DNA of 64,000 bases from Roseivirga ehrenbergii (GCF_001593005.1 NZ_LQZQ01000002.1:434001-498000); one strand, 5' to 3'. Positions 18,400 to 27,890 are shown, numbered from the stretch's first letter. Translations and numbers: made by a program. Notes: generated by a model from the letters alone, not told the origin.

Positions 18400-18477
18400 T
18401 TTTTTGAGTTTTATTGTTTGAGATTGAATTTGATTGTTGTCTGAATCGATTTTCGACAACCATGACCTGTTTTCTAA

Positions 18478-19530
18478 TTAAAATTCGTTGTTGATTAAGG
18501 CATCTAATACTTCATTAATCGGCTCCCAGCTATCTTGATTACTGAGCATAATGATCATGCTGTTGGTTTCTGGAAGTAGGGCGATGATTGAAGTGAAACC
18601 GTCAATATTTCCCCCATGGTTATAAATGAGCGTACCGTCTACTTTTATGGTGTACCAGCCTAAGCCTGGGGTAAAGAAATTATCTTCTGAATGTGGTTCG
18701 GCAAATATTTCTGCTTTCTCTGGTGCGGAAATAAAGCTGTCGCCCATCATTGCATCGGCCCATTTTTCAAGGTCACCAATGGTGCTTATTAAGTCGCCAG
18801 CGCTGTATGCAATTTGCATTTGATAAGGAGCTACCTCAACACCGTTTAGGTAGCCTTTTGCAAAGTTTTCACCTTCAATTTCATTTTCTCCTTTTCCTGT
18901 GTTTTCCATATCAAGCGGACCGAATACTTTGGATTGTAGGTATTCATGATAGCTCATATCGGAAAGGGCTTCTATCAATAAACCTAAAATGAGGTAGTTT
19001 GAATTTGAGTAGGCAAACTGTGAACCTGGCTCGAACAGAAGACCGTCTGTTTCGGCAGACTCTTTTAGTAAATCGTATATGTCATTTGGAGTGAAAAATA
19101 TGCTCGATTCTTCCACAGCACTTGTATAATCAGGAATACCTGAATAATGAGTGAGCAAGTGCCTTAAAGTAATTTTGTCTCCATTGGGAAACTCATCATC
19201 AAAATCGCTTATGGTCTGATCGTAGCTATCAATAAGTCCATCGCGTTTTAGAGCGGCAAGCCCCATGGCTGTGAAAGTTTTGGTTACAGAGCCAATTCGG
19301 TAAATTAGGCTAGGATCATTGGTGATGTTTTCTTGCGCATCGGCCATTCCAAATCCTTTTCTTAGAAAGTCGGTGTTTCCTTTTCTAATAAGTATACTTC
19401 CTTGAAAACCATTCTCTTCTAATAAGGCTTCAGCGTTTGTATAATCTGGTATTGGCTTATCGTCATCGCTGCATGCCGTAACCAATGCGATGATGACTAA
19501 AATGAATAATTGTTTAATTGTTGTTTTCAT
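18478..19530 (-). CDS. Lipoprotein serine hydrolase, class C beta-lactamase fold
   Basis: 350 residues. Lipobox VTAC with lipidated Cys20, then an acidic SDDDKP tether typical of surface or periplasmic lipoproteins in Bacteroidota. The nucleophile motif is S81-V-T-K84 (YRIGSVTKTFTAMGLAAL), the second motif is Y-S-N in QFAYSNSNYLILGLL, and the third motif is IYNHGGNIDGF. All three catalytic motifs are canonical, unlike the neighbour at 14832-15989. It lies upstream of the TonB receptor in the same run of minus-strand genes. Confidence 0.9.
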   Translation of the reverse strand: MKTTIKQLFILVIIALVTACSDDDKPIPDYTNAEALLEENGFQGSILIRKGNTDFLRKGFGMADAQENITNDPSLIYRIGSVTKTFTAMGLAALKRDGLIDSYDQTISDFDDEFPNGDKITLRHLLTHYSGIPDYTSAVEESSIFFTPNDIYDLLKESAETDGLLFEPGSQFAYSNSNYLILGLLIEALSDMSYHEYLQSKVFGPLDMENTGKGENEIEGENFAKGYLNGVEVAPYQMQIAYSAGDLISTIGDLEKWADAMMGDSFISAPEKAEIFAEPHSEDNFFTPGLGWYTIKVDGTLIYNHGGNIDGFTSIIALLPETNSMIIMLSNQDSWEPINEVLDALINNEF

Positions 19531-19615
19531 AGTTTTTGATCTTTAAAAATTTGATGGTTCAAAGTTGGGGAGCCAATCGACCGTAATCGTCCGAGGTTTT
19601 ATTTCAGGCCTTCAA

Positions 19616-20032
19616 TTATGAGAAGTCGGACTTTTTTATTTTATAAGTTGAATCCTCTTGTGCTTTTGGTGACAATAGGAAACAGAGTATAATTATAGAG
19701 ACCATACAGGCGGTTTCAATAATGGCAAACAACCAATATTCTGAATTCATAGACTCTAATTTGATGATGACTAACAGCGTGATACCCGCGCCAAGAATGT
19801 TGTTTAACTTGTTGATTTTCCCTTTTAAAAGTCTGCAAATGAAGAATGTGGCTACGGAAGCCTCTATGAACAAAACCAAAAAGAGAAGTTCTTTTAATGA
19901 AAATTCTTTCCCGCCAACCGTATTTAATATGGCTTGGAGAATCTTGGGAGTTGCATAAGTGATTGCTTCGGCTATTACCATATTCTCAAAGCCGATAAGC
20001 CAAATAATGCTAAGTGCTTTTTTAAGTTTCAT
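19616..20032 (-). CDS. Small four-helix membrane protein (DUF6326-like)
   Basis: 138 residues with four hydrophobic segments: SIIWLIGFENMVIAEAI, LLFLVLFIEASVATFFICRLL, ILGAGITLLVIIKL and WLFAIIETACMVSIIILCFLL. The spacing and the FENMVIAEAITY / FIEASVATFFICRLLKGKINKLNNI pattern recall the DUF6326 family, which has no known function; the match is from memory, not from a search. It lies between the esterase and the lipoprotein hydrolase in the same strand run. Confidence 0.65.
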   Translation of the reverse strand: MKLKKALSIIWLIGFENMVIAEAITYATPKILQAILNTVGGKEFSLKELLFLVLFIEASVATFFICRLLKGKINKLNNILGAGITLLVIIKLESMNSEYWLFAIIETACMVSIIILCFLLSPKAQEDSTYKIKKSDFS

Positions 20033-20065
20033 ACCTAAAGGTTAGCGTTGTTGCGATTCAGACTT

Positions 20066-20962
20066 TTACTTCAGGTTGCCTTGGAAGAATTCCCATAAGA
20101 ATGCGTTAAAGTCTAGGTCGTGTGTAGTTCGTCCCAAAGGAAAACCCACATTGAAGTCAGAGGCATTAGGCCAGGTATGTCCACCTTCAATAATTTTGAG
20201 GAAAACAACTTTTTTCTTTCCACAAAACTCCTCTAGCTCAATTTGTGTGGCGTCTTCTCGAGAATTGTGCTTGGTTACTTTCGCTTTCTGATTGAGGTTG
20301 AGTTTGGCCTTCCAAAAATTAATTGTTTCCTCGGCTGAGGAGTATGCACCTTTTTTACCATTAAAAGCTACAATTTGGTCTGCCGTACCGTGGGCAAGTA
20401 AAAAACCAGTATTGGTTTGCTCAGGAAACCTTTCAATCACTTTGTCAGAAATAGGAGCGCCAATGCTGGCAATGGCTGTAAAAGCATCTGGTAAATCAGT
20501 CGCCAATCGTTGAGCAAAGAAGCCTCCTCTTGATAAGCCAACGGCAAAAACTTCTTGGTCTTTAATATGGTAGTGTTTCTTTATTTTATTGATTAGAGAG
20601 TCGATAAATTCAACATCGTTTCCTGAATCATATTCTTGATCAAAACCTACATTCCAGTCGTTGTTTTTGCCCTGCGGATAAGCTACGATAAAGCCTTTTT
20701 TATCTGCAGTTTTGTTCATTTCAGTATAAAACATATGTTCTAAGGCTGTCATTCCCGAACCGTGTAAACTGATAACTAAAGCCGTGGGGTCAGTTTTTTC
20801 AATGCCTTCAGGAACATAAAGGGTAAATTGTCTTACCTCGTTGCTGAGACGGATGCCTTGTGTTTGCGCGTTAGTTTCATTGCTGGCTAAGCACATTATA
20901 ATTACTAAAGCCAGTTGTGTGAATAATGGTGTTGTTTTTCTCATTGCCTTTTTTTCTTTCAA
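20066..20962 (-). CDS. Secreted alpha/beta-hydrolase, PHB-depolymerase/feruloyl-esterase-like
   Basis: 298 residues. A signal peptide (TPLFTQLALVIIMCLASNETNA) follows a short Lys-rich start; an alternative ATG lies six codons in (20944). The fold shows ALVISLHGSGMTALEH, the polyhydroxybutyrate-depolymerase-type GFIVAYPQGKNNDWNVGF, the nucleophile elbow VGLSRGGFFAQ, LLAHGTADQIV (Asp) and EGGHTWPNA (His), so the Ser-Asp-His triad is complete. The GxSRGG elbow and the GGHTWP histidine motif are typical of the LpqC/esterase_PHB group. Expected activity is ester hydrolysis in the periplasm or outside. It lies 86 bp after the MFS transporter. Confidence 0.88.
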   Translation of the reverse strand: MKEKKAMRKTTPLFTQLALVIIMCLASNETNAQTQGIRLSNEVRQFTLYVPEGIEKTDPTALVISLHGSGMTALEHMFYTEMNKTADKKGFIVAYPQGKNNDWNVGFDQEYDSGNDVEFIDSLINKIKKHYHIKDQEVFAVGLSRGGFFAQRLATDLPDAFTAIASIGAPISDKVIERFPEQTNTGFLLAHGTADQIVAFNGKKGAYSSAEETINFWKAKLNLNQKAKVTKHNSREDATQIELEEFCGKKKVVFLKIIEGGHTWPNASDFNVGFPLGRTTHDLDFNAFLWEFFQGNLK

Positions 20963-21048
20963 ATGTCTGGCAAAGGCTTATGCCAATCGTCCGTACTAGC
21001 ATATACAGTACATTGGAATGAGATTTAGGACTTCTTTTAAAAGGAATT

Positions 21049-22275
21049 CTACGCCTTGTGAATAGTGCTTTGTATGCGTTGCATGAAAAATAGGGTAGTG
21101 AGCATAAAAGAAATTACGATAAGGCCTAGTAACCAATAGCGGCTTAGAGAACCGTCTGCAGTTGTGTAGAGAACCAAGCCAGCAAATGCTGCGGCTAGGG
21201 CACTGGCCAATTGTTGTACTGAAGAGTCAAAAGCCATAAAGGCACCTCGGTCTTTAAGTTTTGGCACTTCCATTCCTAGGGCTGTAGAAGATACCATTCG
21301 GGCATTGATACCGATAAATAGCAAGGCGTGAATGATTATTATCATTGCAAAAGTAGCTTCTTGCAGGTTAGAGTACATGGCAATCGCCCCGATTGAGAGC
21401 ACAGTTCCAATAGTAAAAACCTTCAACTTACCGAGTTTGTCAGAAAGCCTACCGAAAATGGGGCCAAATAGTAGAGTAACACCACCAGTAACTACATAAA
21501 CTAGTGGAATTTTTTCTAAACTTAACTTTAAGTTATTGGCCATGTAAGCAGCGTCAAAAGTGAGTATTAATACATCGCCTATTACAAGAAGGGCGTTATT
21601 CAAAAACACATTCCAATGGTTTTTTTTGTGAATAACTTGAAGCACTTTTTGCCAAGGCATTTGATTTTGAACTTGCTTTAAGTGCTCTTTTAGCGGCTGC
21701 ATAAAATAGAATAAGGCTAGACCTATTCCTAAGCCTAAAAAAGCGATAATCCAATATGGTGCTTGCCAAGTAAATTCATTTGCTGCGTACATGGCCAATG
21801 GCAAGCCACCGATTTGACCAGCAGCATACGACATTTGAACAAAGCCCATAACTCGCCCCCTTTGGTTTAGTAGAAAAAGGTCGGCTATAATTGCAAAACA
21901 GGTAGAACCTACTATTCCACCAAAAATGCCGGTTACTATTCTGGCTGCTAATAAAACCCAATATGAGGGAGCCAAGGCACAGCAAACGATACCTAGTATA
22001 AAACCAAAATAAAAGAAAAGCAGGTAAGATTTTCTATTAAACCGATCGGCAAAACCTGTTGAAATAAAACTGGAGATGGCAGCACTGAAAGCATAGGCGC
22101 TAGCCAAGGCCCCAAATTGTTCAGTACTTAAGTTAAGCGCAGGTAAAAGAATGGCGCTAAGGGCAGAAAGTAACATGTAGTCCACCACAATGGTAAACAG
22201 GAGTAGGACTATGATTACCGTTATTAGTACCTGATATCTGTTAAGTGGGGCTGCCTTAATGCTTGTATCAGTCAT
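21049..22275 (-). CDS. MFS transporter (DHA1-like)
   Basis: 408 residues with about 12 transmembrane helices. The MFS loop motifs are visible: STGFADRFNRKSYLLF between helices 2 and 3, and FGRLSDKLGKLKVFTIG between helices 8 and 9. ARIVTGIFGGIVGSTCFAII fits helix 5 of drug/metabolite:H+ antiporters. Substrate unknown. It lies only 4 bp from the upstream regulator gene, so it is very probably co-transcribed with it. Confidence 0.93.
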   Translation of the reverse strand: MTDTSIKAAPLNRYQVLITVIIVLLLFTIVVDYMLLSALSAILLPALNLSTEQFGALASAYAFSAAISSFISTGFADRFNRKSYLLFFYFGFILGIVCCALAPSYWVLLAARIVTGIFGGIVGSTCFAIIADLFLLNQRGRVMGFVQMSYAAGQIGGLPLAMYAANEFTWQAPYWIIAFLGLGIGLALFYFMQPLKEHLKQVQNQMPWQKVLQVIHKKNHWNVFLNNALLVIGDVLILTFDAAYMANNLKLSLEKIPLVYVVTGGVTLLFGPIFGRLSDKLGKLKVFTIGTVLSIGAIAMYSNLQEATFAMIIIIHALLFIGINARMVSSTALGMEVPKLKDRGAFMAFDSSVQQLASALAAAFAGLVLYTTADGSLSRYWLLGLIVISFMLTTLFFMQRIQSTIHKA

Positions 22276-22279
22276 TATA

Positions 22280-24055
22280 TTACTGCTTCATCCAAACTTT
22301 TGGAGTGGTGCCCATCTTCTTTTTAAAGAAATCATTAAAAACTGATTTTGAAGAAAATCCGCTTTCATAAGCAAGGCCGAGGATTGAAAAATGGCTGTTG
22401 GCGGGGTCTTTAGCTTTGTGTTGAAAAAGTGTTAATCTGTGTTCGTTGATAAACTCGTTAAAGTTCTTACCCATTTGATCGTTCAAAACCCATGATAACT
22501 TGTTGGGGTGGAGGTTGATTAACTCTGCCAGTTTTCTTAAAGATAATTCATGATCTGTAACATACTCTTCATGATTCATGGCTTCATTAAGAGCTGTCAT
22601 TATCTGCTCAATATCGCCCTCTGTTAGCCCATAGTTATTTACCGGAACCAACTGAGAGGTTTGTTGATGAGGTTTGTGCGTTTTTTGGTCGCCAAAATTC
22701 ATGGCTTTCACCACTTCTTTAAAACCTAGATCTTCACGAATATTATCCCAAATCCAATAATGTTTTAAGGTAACCAGCATGGTAGAGCGAGTTTCAAAGC
22801 CTTTCTTTAGAAGTGGAACCGCTTTTTCTGGCATTTTCAGAAGACTATATAACTGAGCCTTATCACAAGGATCTGGCGTGTTTAGGTTTTCAATATCCTC
22901 GATTACATTTTCTTTTTCGCCACTGAGAATGCGAATACTAAGGCGGTCTATATTAGCAAGACCTTGACCCTGCATTTTATTTAAGGCCATATTCACATAA
23001 TCAAAAGCGTTTTCGAAATCACCTAAACAGGCGTAAACTAGGCCAGCCCATCGCATAGACTCGGCAAAATTCTCGTCTAACCGAATGCTTGCTTTAAAGG
23101 CCTCCAATGCGGGTTGAAATTGTTGGGCAAAATAGTAGCATAAACCAAGTTGCCAATGGGTTATGGCATGTAGGGGGTCTTTGCTTACCGTTTCTTTTGC
23201 TATACTAATGGCCAGTTCATAATCTTTTTGAATGAAGATGTAATAGTAAGAAATGAAGTCATTATCTGAGGCCATTCCATATTTGATGGCCATATTATAT
23301 GCCGCGATGGACTCATCCCATTTCCAGTCGTAAAAAAGGTCAACATTGGCAATCACTTTATAGGCGCGTGCCTCTTCTTTATTGATTTCAATGGCCTTTT
23401 CGGCAGATTTTCGGGCATTTTTAAAACCTTCTTCTGGCGTCAACAAATTAAACCCGCTCAAATGAATGTATGTTTCACCCATGTAAGCGTAGGCTTCTGC
23501 ATAATTTGGATCGAGCGTAACGGCTTCTTCAAAAAGCTTTAAGGCCAGTTGAATGTCATCAAAATCCTTTCTTTTAAAATGGTAAGTTCCCTTTAAGAAA
23601 ACTTCGTAGGCTTTAATGTTTTGGGTTGAAGGAGAAACTAAATGCTCATTAATTTCAAGGTGACCGAAAGTCTCTCTGATTTTTTCTGCAATTAGTAAGC
23701 TAATTTCATCCTGAAGATCAAAAATATCTGTGAGGTTACGGTCAAAATTTTCTGACCAAATATGGAAGCCGTTATCCGTTCTTATCAGTTGAGAGGTAAT
23801 TCTAACTCGGTCGCCAGATTTGCGAATACTGCCCTCTAAAACCGTGGAAACGCCTAATTTATTTCCAATGTGCCGAACATCCTCCTTCTTGTTTTTGAAT
23901 AGAAATGAAGAAGTGCGAGCAGTTACTTGTAAGCCTTCTACTTTGCTTAGCGCATTGATTATTTCTTCCGTCATACCATCCGAAAAATATTCATTCTCAG
24001 GATCAGAGCTTAGGTTGTCGAACGGAAGAACAGCTATAGATTTTTGGTTAATCAA
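22280..24055 (-). CDS. FlgO/TPR/AraC fusion transcriptional regulator
   Basis: 591 residues in three parts. Residues 1-130 match the FlgO/TolB-like domain seen in bacterial adenylate-cyclase-associated proteins (SIAVLPFDNLSSDPENEYFSDGMTEEIINAL and LGVSTVLEGSIRKSGDRVRIT). Residues about 140-430 are TPR repeats (for example EEAVTLDPNYAEAYAYMGETYIHL and ACLGDFENAFDYVNMALNKM). The C-terminal 100 residues are an AraC-type DNA-binding domain (LSLRKLAELINLHPNKLSWVLNDQMGKNFNEFINEHRL and LGLAYESGFSSKSVFNDFFKKKMGTTPKVW). There is no membrane helix. The context suggests control of the downstream MFS, esterase and perhaps TonB receptor genes. Confidence 0.9.
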   Translation of the reverse strand: MINQKSIAVLPFDNLSSDPENEYFSDGMTEEIINALSKVEGLQVTARTSSFLFKNKKEDVRHIGNKLGVSTVLEGSIRKSGDRVRITSQLIRTDNGFHIWSENFDRNLTDIFDLQDEISLLIAEKIRETFGHLEINEHLVSPSTQNIKAYEVFLKGTYHFKRKDFDDIQLALKLFEEAVTLDPNYAEAYAYMGETYIHLSGFNLLTPEEGFKNARKSAEKAIEINKEEARAYKVIANVDLFYDWKWDESIAAYNMAIKYGMASDNDFISYYYIFIQKDYELAISIAKETVSKDPLHAITHWQLGLCYYFAQQFQPALEAFKASIRLDENFAESMRWAGLVYACLGDFENAFDYVNMALNKMQGQGLANIDRLSIRILSGEKENVIEDIENLNTPDPCDKAQLYSLLKMPEKAVPLLKKGFETRSTMLVTLKHYWIWDNIREDLGFKEVVKAMNFGDQKTHKPHQQTSQLVPVNNYGLTEGDIEQIMTALNEAMNHEEYVTDHELSLRKLAELINLHPNKLSWVLNDQMGKNFNEFINEHRLTLFQHKAKDPANSHFSILGLAYESGFSSKSVFNDFFKKKMGTTPKVWMKQ

Positions 24056-24222
24056 GGGGAAATTAATTGATCCTTGACCGAAAATACAAAAGTGTTTTTT
24101 TAAACTCTAAATACCTTCTGTATTTTCTCTTTATCCCGTCTGAAGAAAGTGGCGATAAGTAGTTTTTGTGGCTTGAAAAGCAACTTGGTGTTACTGCAAA
24201 CCCTTTTGTTTATGGTTTTTTG

Positions 24223-24264
24223 AACAGGTAGTTAAAATCAACTAATGAGTTTAACTACCTGTTT
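24223..24264. terminator. Stable hairpin after the small lipoprotein gene
   Basis: ACAGGTAGTTAAA and TTTAACTACCTGT form a 13-bp perfect stem with a 13-nt loop, starting 15 bp beyond the 3' end of the gene at 24279. The T-run is weak on the plus side (TTTTG) and missing on the minus side. It may stop or stabilise the minus-strand transcript. Confidence 0.45.
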
Positions 24265-24278
24265 TGTGAATAAATGCA

Positions 24279-24680
24279 CTACTGATATTTGATCAGTTTA
24301 ACTTTGAATACTTTTACTCGATTGACGAAACCGGAGTTGAGCCCAAGAACGTCACCGTTTCCTATTTTTTCTCCAAAGCCTATACCATCAGTGCTGTTTA
24401 TAAGCTCTTGGTAACCATCGCCAAAAAGAATCGCATCTGCGCCTCTTTTTTTTGCTTCTTCGATTAGCGCAACCTTAATGTCTTCTGGGTCATTAGCGAA
24501 TTCTCGACCTTCATTTTGCATAAAACCCATGACCGTATATTCACGCTTTATGTCTTTTGAGTCAAAAAATAATTCAACTTCTGAGGTGGGGTTGTATTGA
24601 TTACCGATGTAATTGATTTTTGGTGAGCACGCACTGATGAAGATGATAAGCACCACACTTAGTTTGAACGTTGTTTTCAT
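24279..24680 (-). CDS. Small lipoprotein of unknown function
   Basis: 133 residues from the ATG at 24680 (MKTTFKLSVVLIIFISAC); an upstream in-frame start at 24731 would put 17 polar residues before the signal. The lipobox ISAC is followed by SPKINYIG. The mature part contains YTVMGFMQNEG and a KVALIEEAKKRGADAILFGDGYQ segment, which resembles the small lipoproteins in which a 'move the label to a heavy-metal-like YbjQ/DUF' fold is repeated; I do not assign it to a family. It ends in basic beta strands (VNRVKVFKVKLIKYQ). It is a single-gene unit. Confidence 0.65.
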   Translation of the reverse strand: MKTTFKLSVVLIIFISACSPKINYIGNQYNPTSEVELFFDSKDIKREYTVMGFMQNEGREFANDPEDIKVALIEEAKKRGADAILFGDGYQELINSTDGIGFGEKIGNGDVLGLNSGFVNRVKVFKVKLIKYQ

Positions 24681-24804
24681 AATGTTTTTGTTTTTGAGTT
24701 TGAAATAGCCTTCGGGCTGATTGTGACTCAAAAATGGAATGGATGAAGGGGCTTATCGTCTTGATTTACCTTTTCGTACTTTTTTAGCGTAATTCCGCAC
24801 CTTA

Positions 24805-25917
24805 TTAGAGTAAAAGGTTAGGCTTAGGAAGGTTTACAGCATAGAGTTCGGTGAGCTCTGATTTACCTCTTAGGTTGAGTGAGGCCAAGGATGTGAACTT
24901 GAAGGCTTGATATGAGTTCAGATTTAATTTCAAATCGCCAGAAATTATTAAGTCGTGCTTATATTCATTGCATAAGGACTGAATTCGTGCTGTAGTATTG
25001 AGTACATCGCCAGTAAAAACAATCTCCTTCTTTAGTGCACCTACCTCACCTATGGTTACTTCTCCCAAATGAAGGCCTCCCTTAAAACTAGGAACTAAAC
25101 CAAACTGACTTTGAAATTTATCTTTTAGACTTTGAATACTTTTCTGAATAGCGAAAAAACAGGCGATACAGTTAGCGTTGTTCAGTCCAACCTCTTTTTT
25201 CCAAGTAACCACTACCTCATCTCCAATGTATTGATAAACAGTTCCCTCATGGTCGATGATGGGTCGAGCCATTGCTTGGTAGTACATTTTCAGCAGTTCG
25301 AAGTACTTTTCATGCCCTAGTTTTTCGGCAATTGAAGTAGATGAACGCATGTCTAAAAACATAAAGATGCGTTGCTCTTTAATGGGCTTATGATATTTTC
25401 CTGAAAAGAAGTTGAGTAGAACGTTATGACCTAAGTGGTCGCTGACGGCTGCGTACAATAAGCTTAATATGAGCGAAAAGGATATTTGGACTATGTTGCT
25501 TAGAAAGACAATACTCAAAAGATACTTCTTGAATTTAAGCCAAACTTGCTTGTCAAGTGGGCTTAAATTTAGCTCTATACTTGCGGCCAGTGGGTAAAGA
25601 ATAACTACTACTAGAAATAAGGAAGATAGGTAAAAAGCGAATTTCAGCAGAATTTTAGTAGATAGGCTGTATCGATCAAAGAGTTTGTGAAGGAGCATGA
25701 CTTCGGCAATTCCCACTAATAGCCCAACTACGGTAATGGTTATACTAGCAAAAACGAATACTTTAGGACTGAGCGTAATTACTTCTTCTGGATTCAAATT
25801 CTGGTTTCCAGTTGCAGCAGACTCAATCAAAAGAAAAACCCAACCCGTGATAAGCCAAATTATCCCGAATGGAGCAATTCTTTGAATATTGCGTTTAGTA
25901 TTTGGTGTTAAAGTCAT
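24805..25917 (-). CDS. Membrane adenylate/guanylate cyclase, class III
   Basis: 370 residues. The N-terminal half has four transmembrane helices (GIIWLITGWVFLLIE, VFVFASITITVVGLLVGI, FAFYLSSLFLVVVILYPLA, VFLSNIVQISFSLILSLLY). From residue 180 there is a class III catalytic domain: IFMFLDMRSST with metal-binding Asp189, YIGDEVVVTW with Asp233, and GDVLNTTARIQSLC carrying the Asn and Arg of the active site. All core catalytic residues are present, so it should be active. Product (cAMP or cGMP) cannot be decided here. It follows a Vat-like acetyltransferase by 19 bp and is probably co-transcribed with it. Confidence 0.9.
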   Translation of the reverse strand: MTLTPNTKRNIQRIAPFGIIWLITGWVFLLIESAATGNQNLNPEEVITLSPKVFVFASITITVVGLLVGIAEVMLLHKLFDRYSLSTKILLKFAFYLSSLFLVVVILYPLAASIELNLSPLDKQVWLKFKKYLLSIVFLSNIVQISFSLILSLLYAAVSDHLGHNVLLNFFSGKYHKPIKEQRIFMFLDMRSSTSIAEKLGHEKYFELLKMYYQAMARPIIDHEGTVYQYIGDEVVVTWKKEVGLNNANCIACFFAIQKSIQSLKDKFQSQFGLVPSFKGGLHLGEVTIGEVGALKKEIVFTGDVLNTTARIQSLCNEYKHDLIISGDLKLNLNSYQAFKFTSLASLNLRGKSELTELYAVNLPKPNLLL

Positions 25918-25936
25918 GATACCAACTCAAAACCTA

Positions 25937-26623
25937 TTATTCCTTTTTTGATGATGTCTTCAATGTGTGGTTTTGCATAAAATCCTTACCTGTTAGCTCA
26001 GATACATGAGCGCTGATTTTTTCAATGGGCCAGTTCCACCAAGCCATTTTTAGCAATTCTTTAATGCGTTCATCACTAAACCTCATTTTAATAATGTTTG
26101 CCGGATTGCCCCCAACTATACTATAAGCAGGAACATCTTTGGTTACTACAGAATTTGCCCCTACAATGGCTCCGTCTCCTATTGTCACTCCGGGCATAAT
26201 GGTTACGTCATTACCTAACCAAACATCATTTCCAATATGGGTATCTCCTTTATAGGGATATGCCTTTCCGTCCATAGCGTGTTCCCAGCCTTCGAAAATA
26301 GCAAAAGGGAAGGAGCTGATGGCCTCTGATAGGTGGTTTGCTCCGTTCATTATAAACTTCACTCCTGAGGCAATCATGCAGAATTTTCCTATAAACAATT
26401 TATCGCCCGTGAAATCGAAATGGTACTTTACGTTTCGCTCAAAGTTTTTTACATCCTCAAAGTCGTGATAGTAGGTAAAGTCGCCTACAATAATATTTGG
26501 GTTTCGAATTATGTTTTTTAAGAAGCATAGTTGTTCGTACCCTTTGAGTGGAAATGTTTGATTTGGATCAGGGAATTTTTTTTGATTAATCGTTGATTCT
26601 GTCTTTGTTTTTGAATCCTTCAT
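25937..26623 (-). CDS. Vat-family/CatB-related xenobiotic O-acetyltransferase (hexapeptide repeat)
   Basis: 228 residues. The sequence closely follows the VatD/VatA layout: [44 protein letters not shown] with catalytic His97, [15 protein letters not shown], then the left-handed beta-helix turns [37 protein letters not shown] and [12 protein letters not shown], ending with WWNWPIEKI. Vat enzymes acetylate streptogramin A; CatB relatives acetylate chloramphenicol. Whether this protein confers resistance in its host is unknown; many chromosomal copies are intrinsic and silent. Confidence 0.9.
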   Translation of the reverse strand: MKDSKTKTESTINQKKFPDPNQTFPLKGYEQLCFLKNIIRNPNIIVGDFTYYHDFEDVKNFERNVKYHFDFTGDKLFIGKFCMIASGVKFIMNGANHLSEAISSFPFAIFEGWEHAMDGKAYPYKGDTHIGNDVWLGNDVTIMPGVTIGDGAIVGANSVVTKDVPAYSIVGGNPANIIKMRFSDERIKELLKMAWWNWPIEKISAHVSELTGKDFMQNHTLKTSSKKE

Positions 26624-26981
26624 TTTTACAAGTTATCGGTAATAAGTTTTAATGTTTAAGCAAAGGTAGATTGCTTACAAAAAACGGTCGTACTGTAATG
26701 TAATTCAGGTCGTAAAAATACCTTTTTATGAAATATGGGACTTTTTGGGTGATACGGTTTAACTGAGGGCAGTTGAAAGTAGAAAATGCACAAGTGTGCT
26801 TATCCTTTAAAGAAAGCCCGAAGTAATAAAGGCATTAAGCTGATCATTTGATGTGCCTGATTTAGACTCTATGTTTCTTGCTTTACCGTAAAGTTGGCTT
26901 TCCAAAAATTATACTACTTAACTACTTATCGATGAGGCAATTAGTTCTACATTTATCATAACCATTGATTTTGCCTTTGAC
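26624..26981. other. Gene-free gap of 358 bp
   Basis: No convincing ORF, tRNA or strong hairpin is seen. The gap holds the upstream region of the acetyltransferase-cyclase pair and the 3' side of the thioredoxin-reductase-like gene. Confidence 0.6.
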
Positions 26982-27890
26982 TTAAAATTGTTCGTCCACC
27001 AACTCTTTATTTACCATAGCGCCTGCAAGGTTTCCGCCATATACTGCAGTAGCAACAGAACGCATCATGGCTGAGTTATCACCACAAGCAAATACACCTT
27101 CAATAGTGGTTTTTTGTAAGAAGTTGACCTCTATATATCCATTTTCATTGAGCTCACATCCTAATGAAGCCGGAATGTCTGAATGCTGTGTGAATGGGAT
27201 AGCGGCATAAATACCAGTAAATGGAGCTTTATCGCCATTAGTGAAAATCACATTCTTGACGTAACCATTGTCATGCTCAATTTCGGATATCTCAGCTTCT
27301 ATGATTTTTATATTATGCTGCTTAAATTTTTCTCTTTGTTCAGAATCAAAACTCGCCTTTTCAGAAGTTAGAATAGTAAGGTCGTCTGTCAAGTTTCTGA
27401 CCAACGAAGCTAAGTGAAAGGCACGATCTGCGTTGGCTATAATGCCAGTTTTTTGATTACGCAATTCATAACCATGGCAGTATGGGCAGTGGACCATAGA
27501 AATCCCCCAAGATTCAGCAAATCCCTTAATTTCGGGTATGGTGTCTTTAATGCCTGTGGCAAAAATCAATTTCTTGGCGGTAAATTCTTTTCCCGATGCT
27601 GTGGCAATTTGAAATCCATTGTCAATTTTCTTTCCAGTTACGGCCAGATCGTTATAGAATTTAACAGTACTGTACTTCAGAACTTGAGCCTTCGCTTTTG
27701 CGCTTATTTCGGCTGGCGTTGCCCCATCTTGCGTAAGAAAATTATGTGAATGAGGTGTTTGGCGGTTGCAGGGCAAGCCACTATCAATAATTAGAACATT
27801 CCGTAAAGAGCGCCCTAATGCCATGGCGGCAGAAAGGCCAGCATAACTGCCTCCGATAATGATTACTTCAAAATGACTATTGTCTTCCAT
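26982..27890 (-). CDS. FAD-dependent thioredoxin-reductase-like oxidoreductase
   Basis: 302 residues. FAD-binding motif VIIGGSYAGLSAAMALGRSLRNVLIID, a redox Cys pair in HCPYCHGYE, an NAD(P)-domain remnant NQKTGIIANADRAFHL and the second FAD motif GVFACGDNSAM. The CPYCHGYE form is that of the TrxR-like group (relatives include the GliT dithiol oxidases and bacterial low-molecular-weight reductases) rather than the classical CATC of TrxB. It is transcribed divergently from the Fur-family regulator. The two putative operators in the shared gap may control it too. Confidence 0.9.
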   Translation of the reverse strand: MEDNSHFEVIIIGGSYAGLSAAMALGRSLRNVLIIDSGLPCNRQTPHSHNFLTQDGATPAEISAKAKAQVLKYSTVKFYNDLAVTGKKIDNGFQIATASGKEFTAKKLIFATGIKDTIPEIKGFAESWGISMVHCPYCHGYELRNQKTGIIANADRAFHLASLVRNLTDDLTILTSEKASFDSEQREKFKQHNIKIIEAEISEIEHDNGYVKNVIFTNGDKAPFTGIYAAIPFTQHSDIPASLGCELNENGYIEVNFLQKTTIEGVFACGDNSAMMRSVATAVYGGNLAGAMVNKELVDEQF

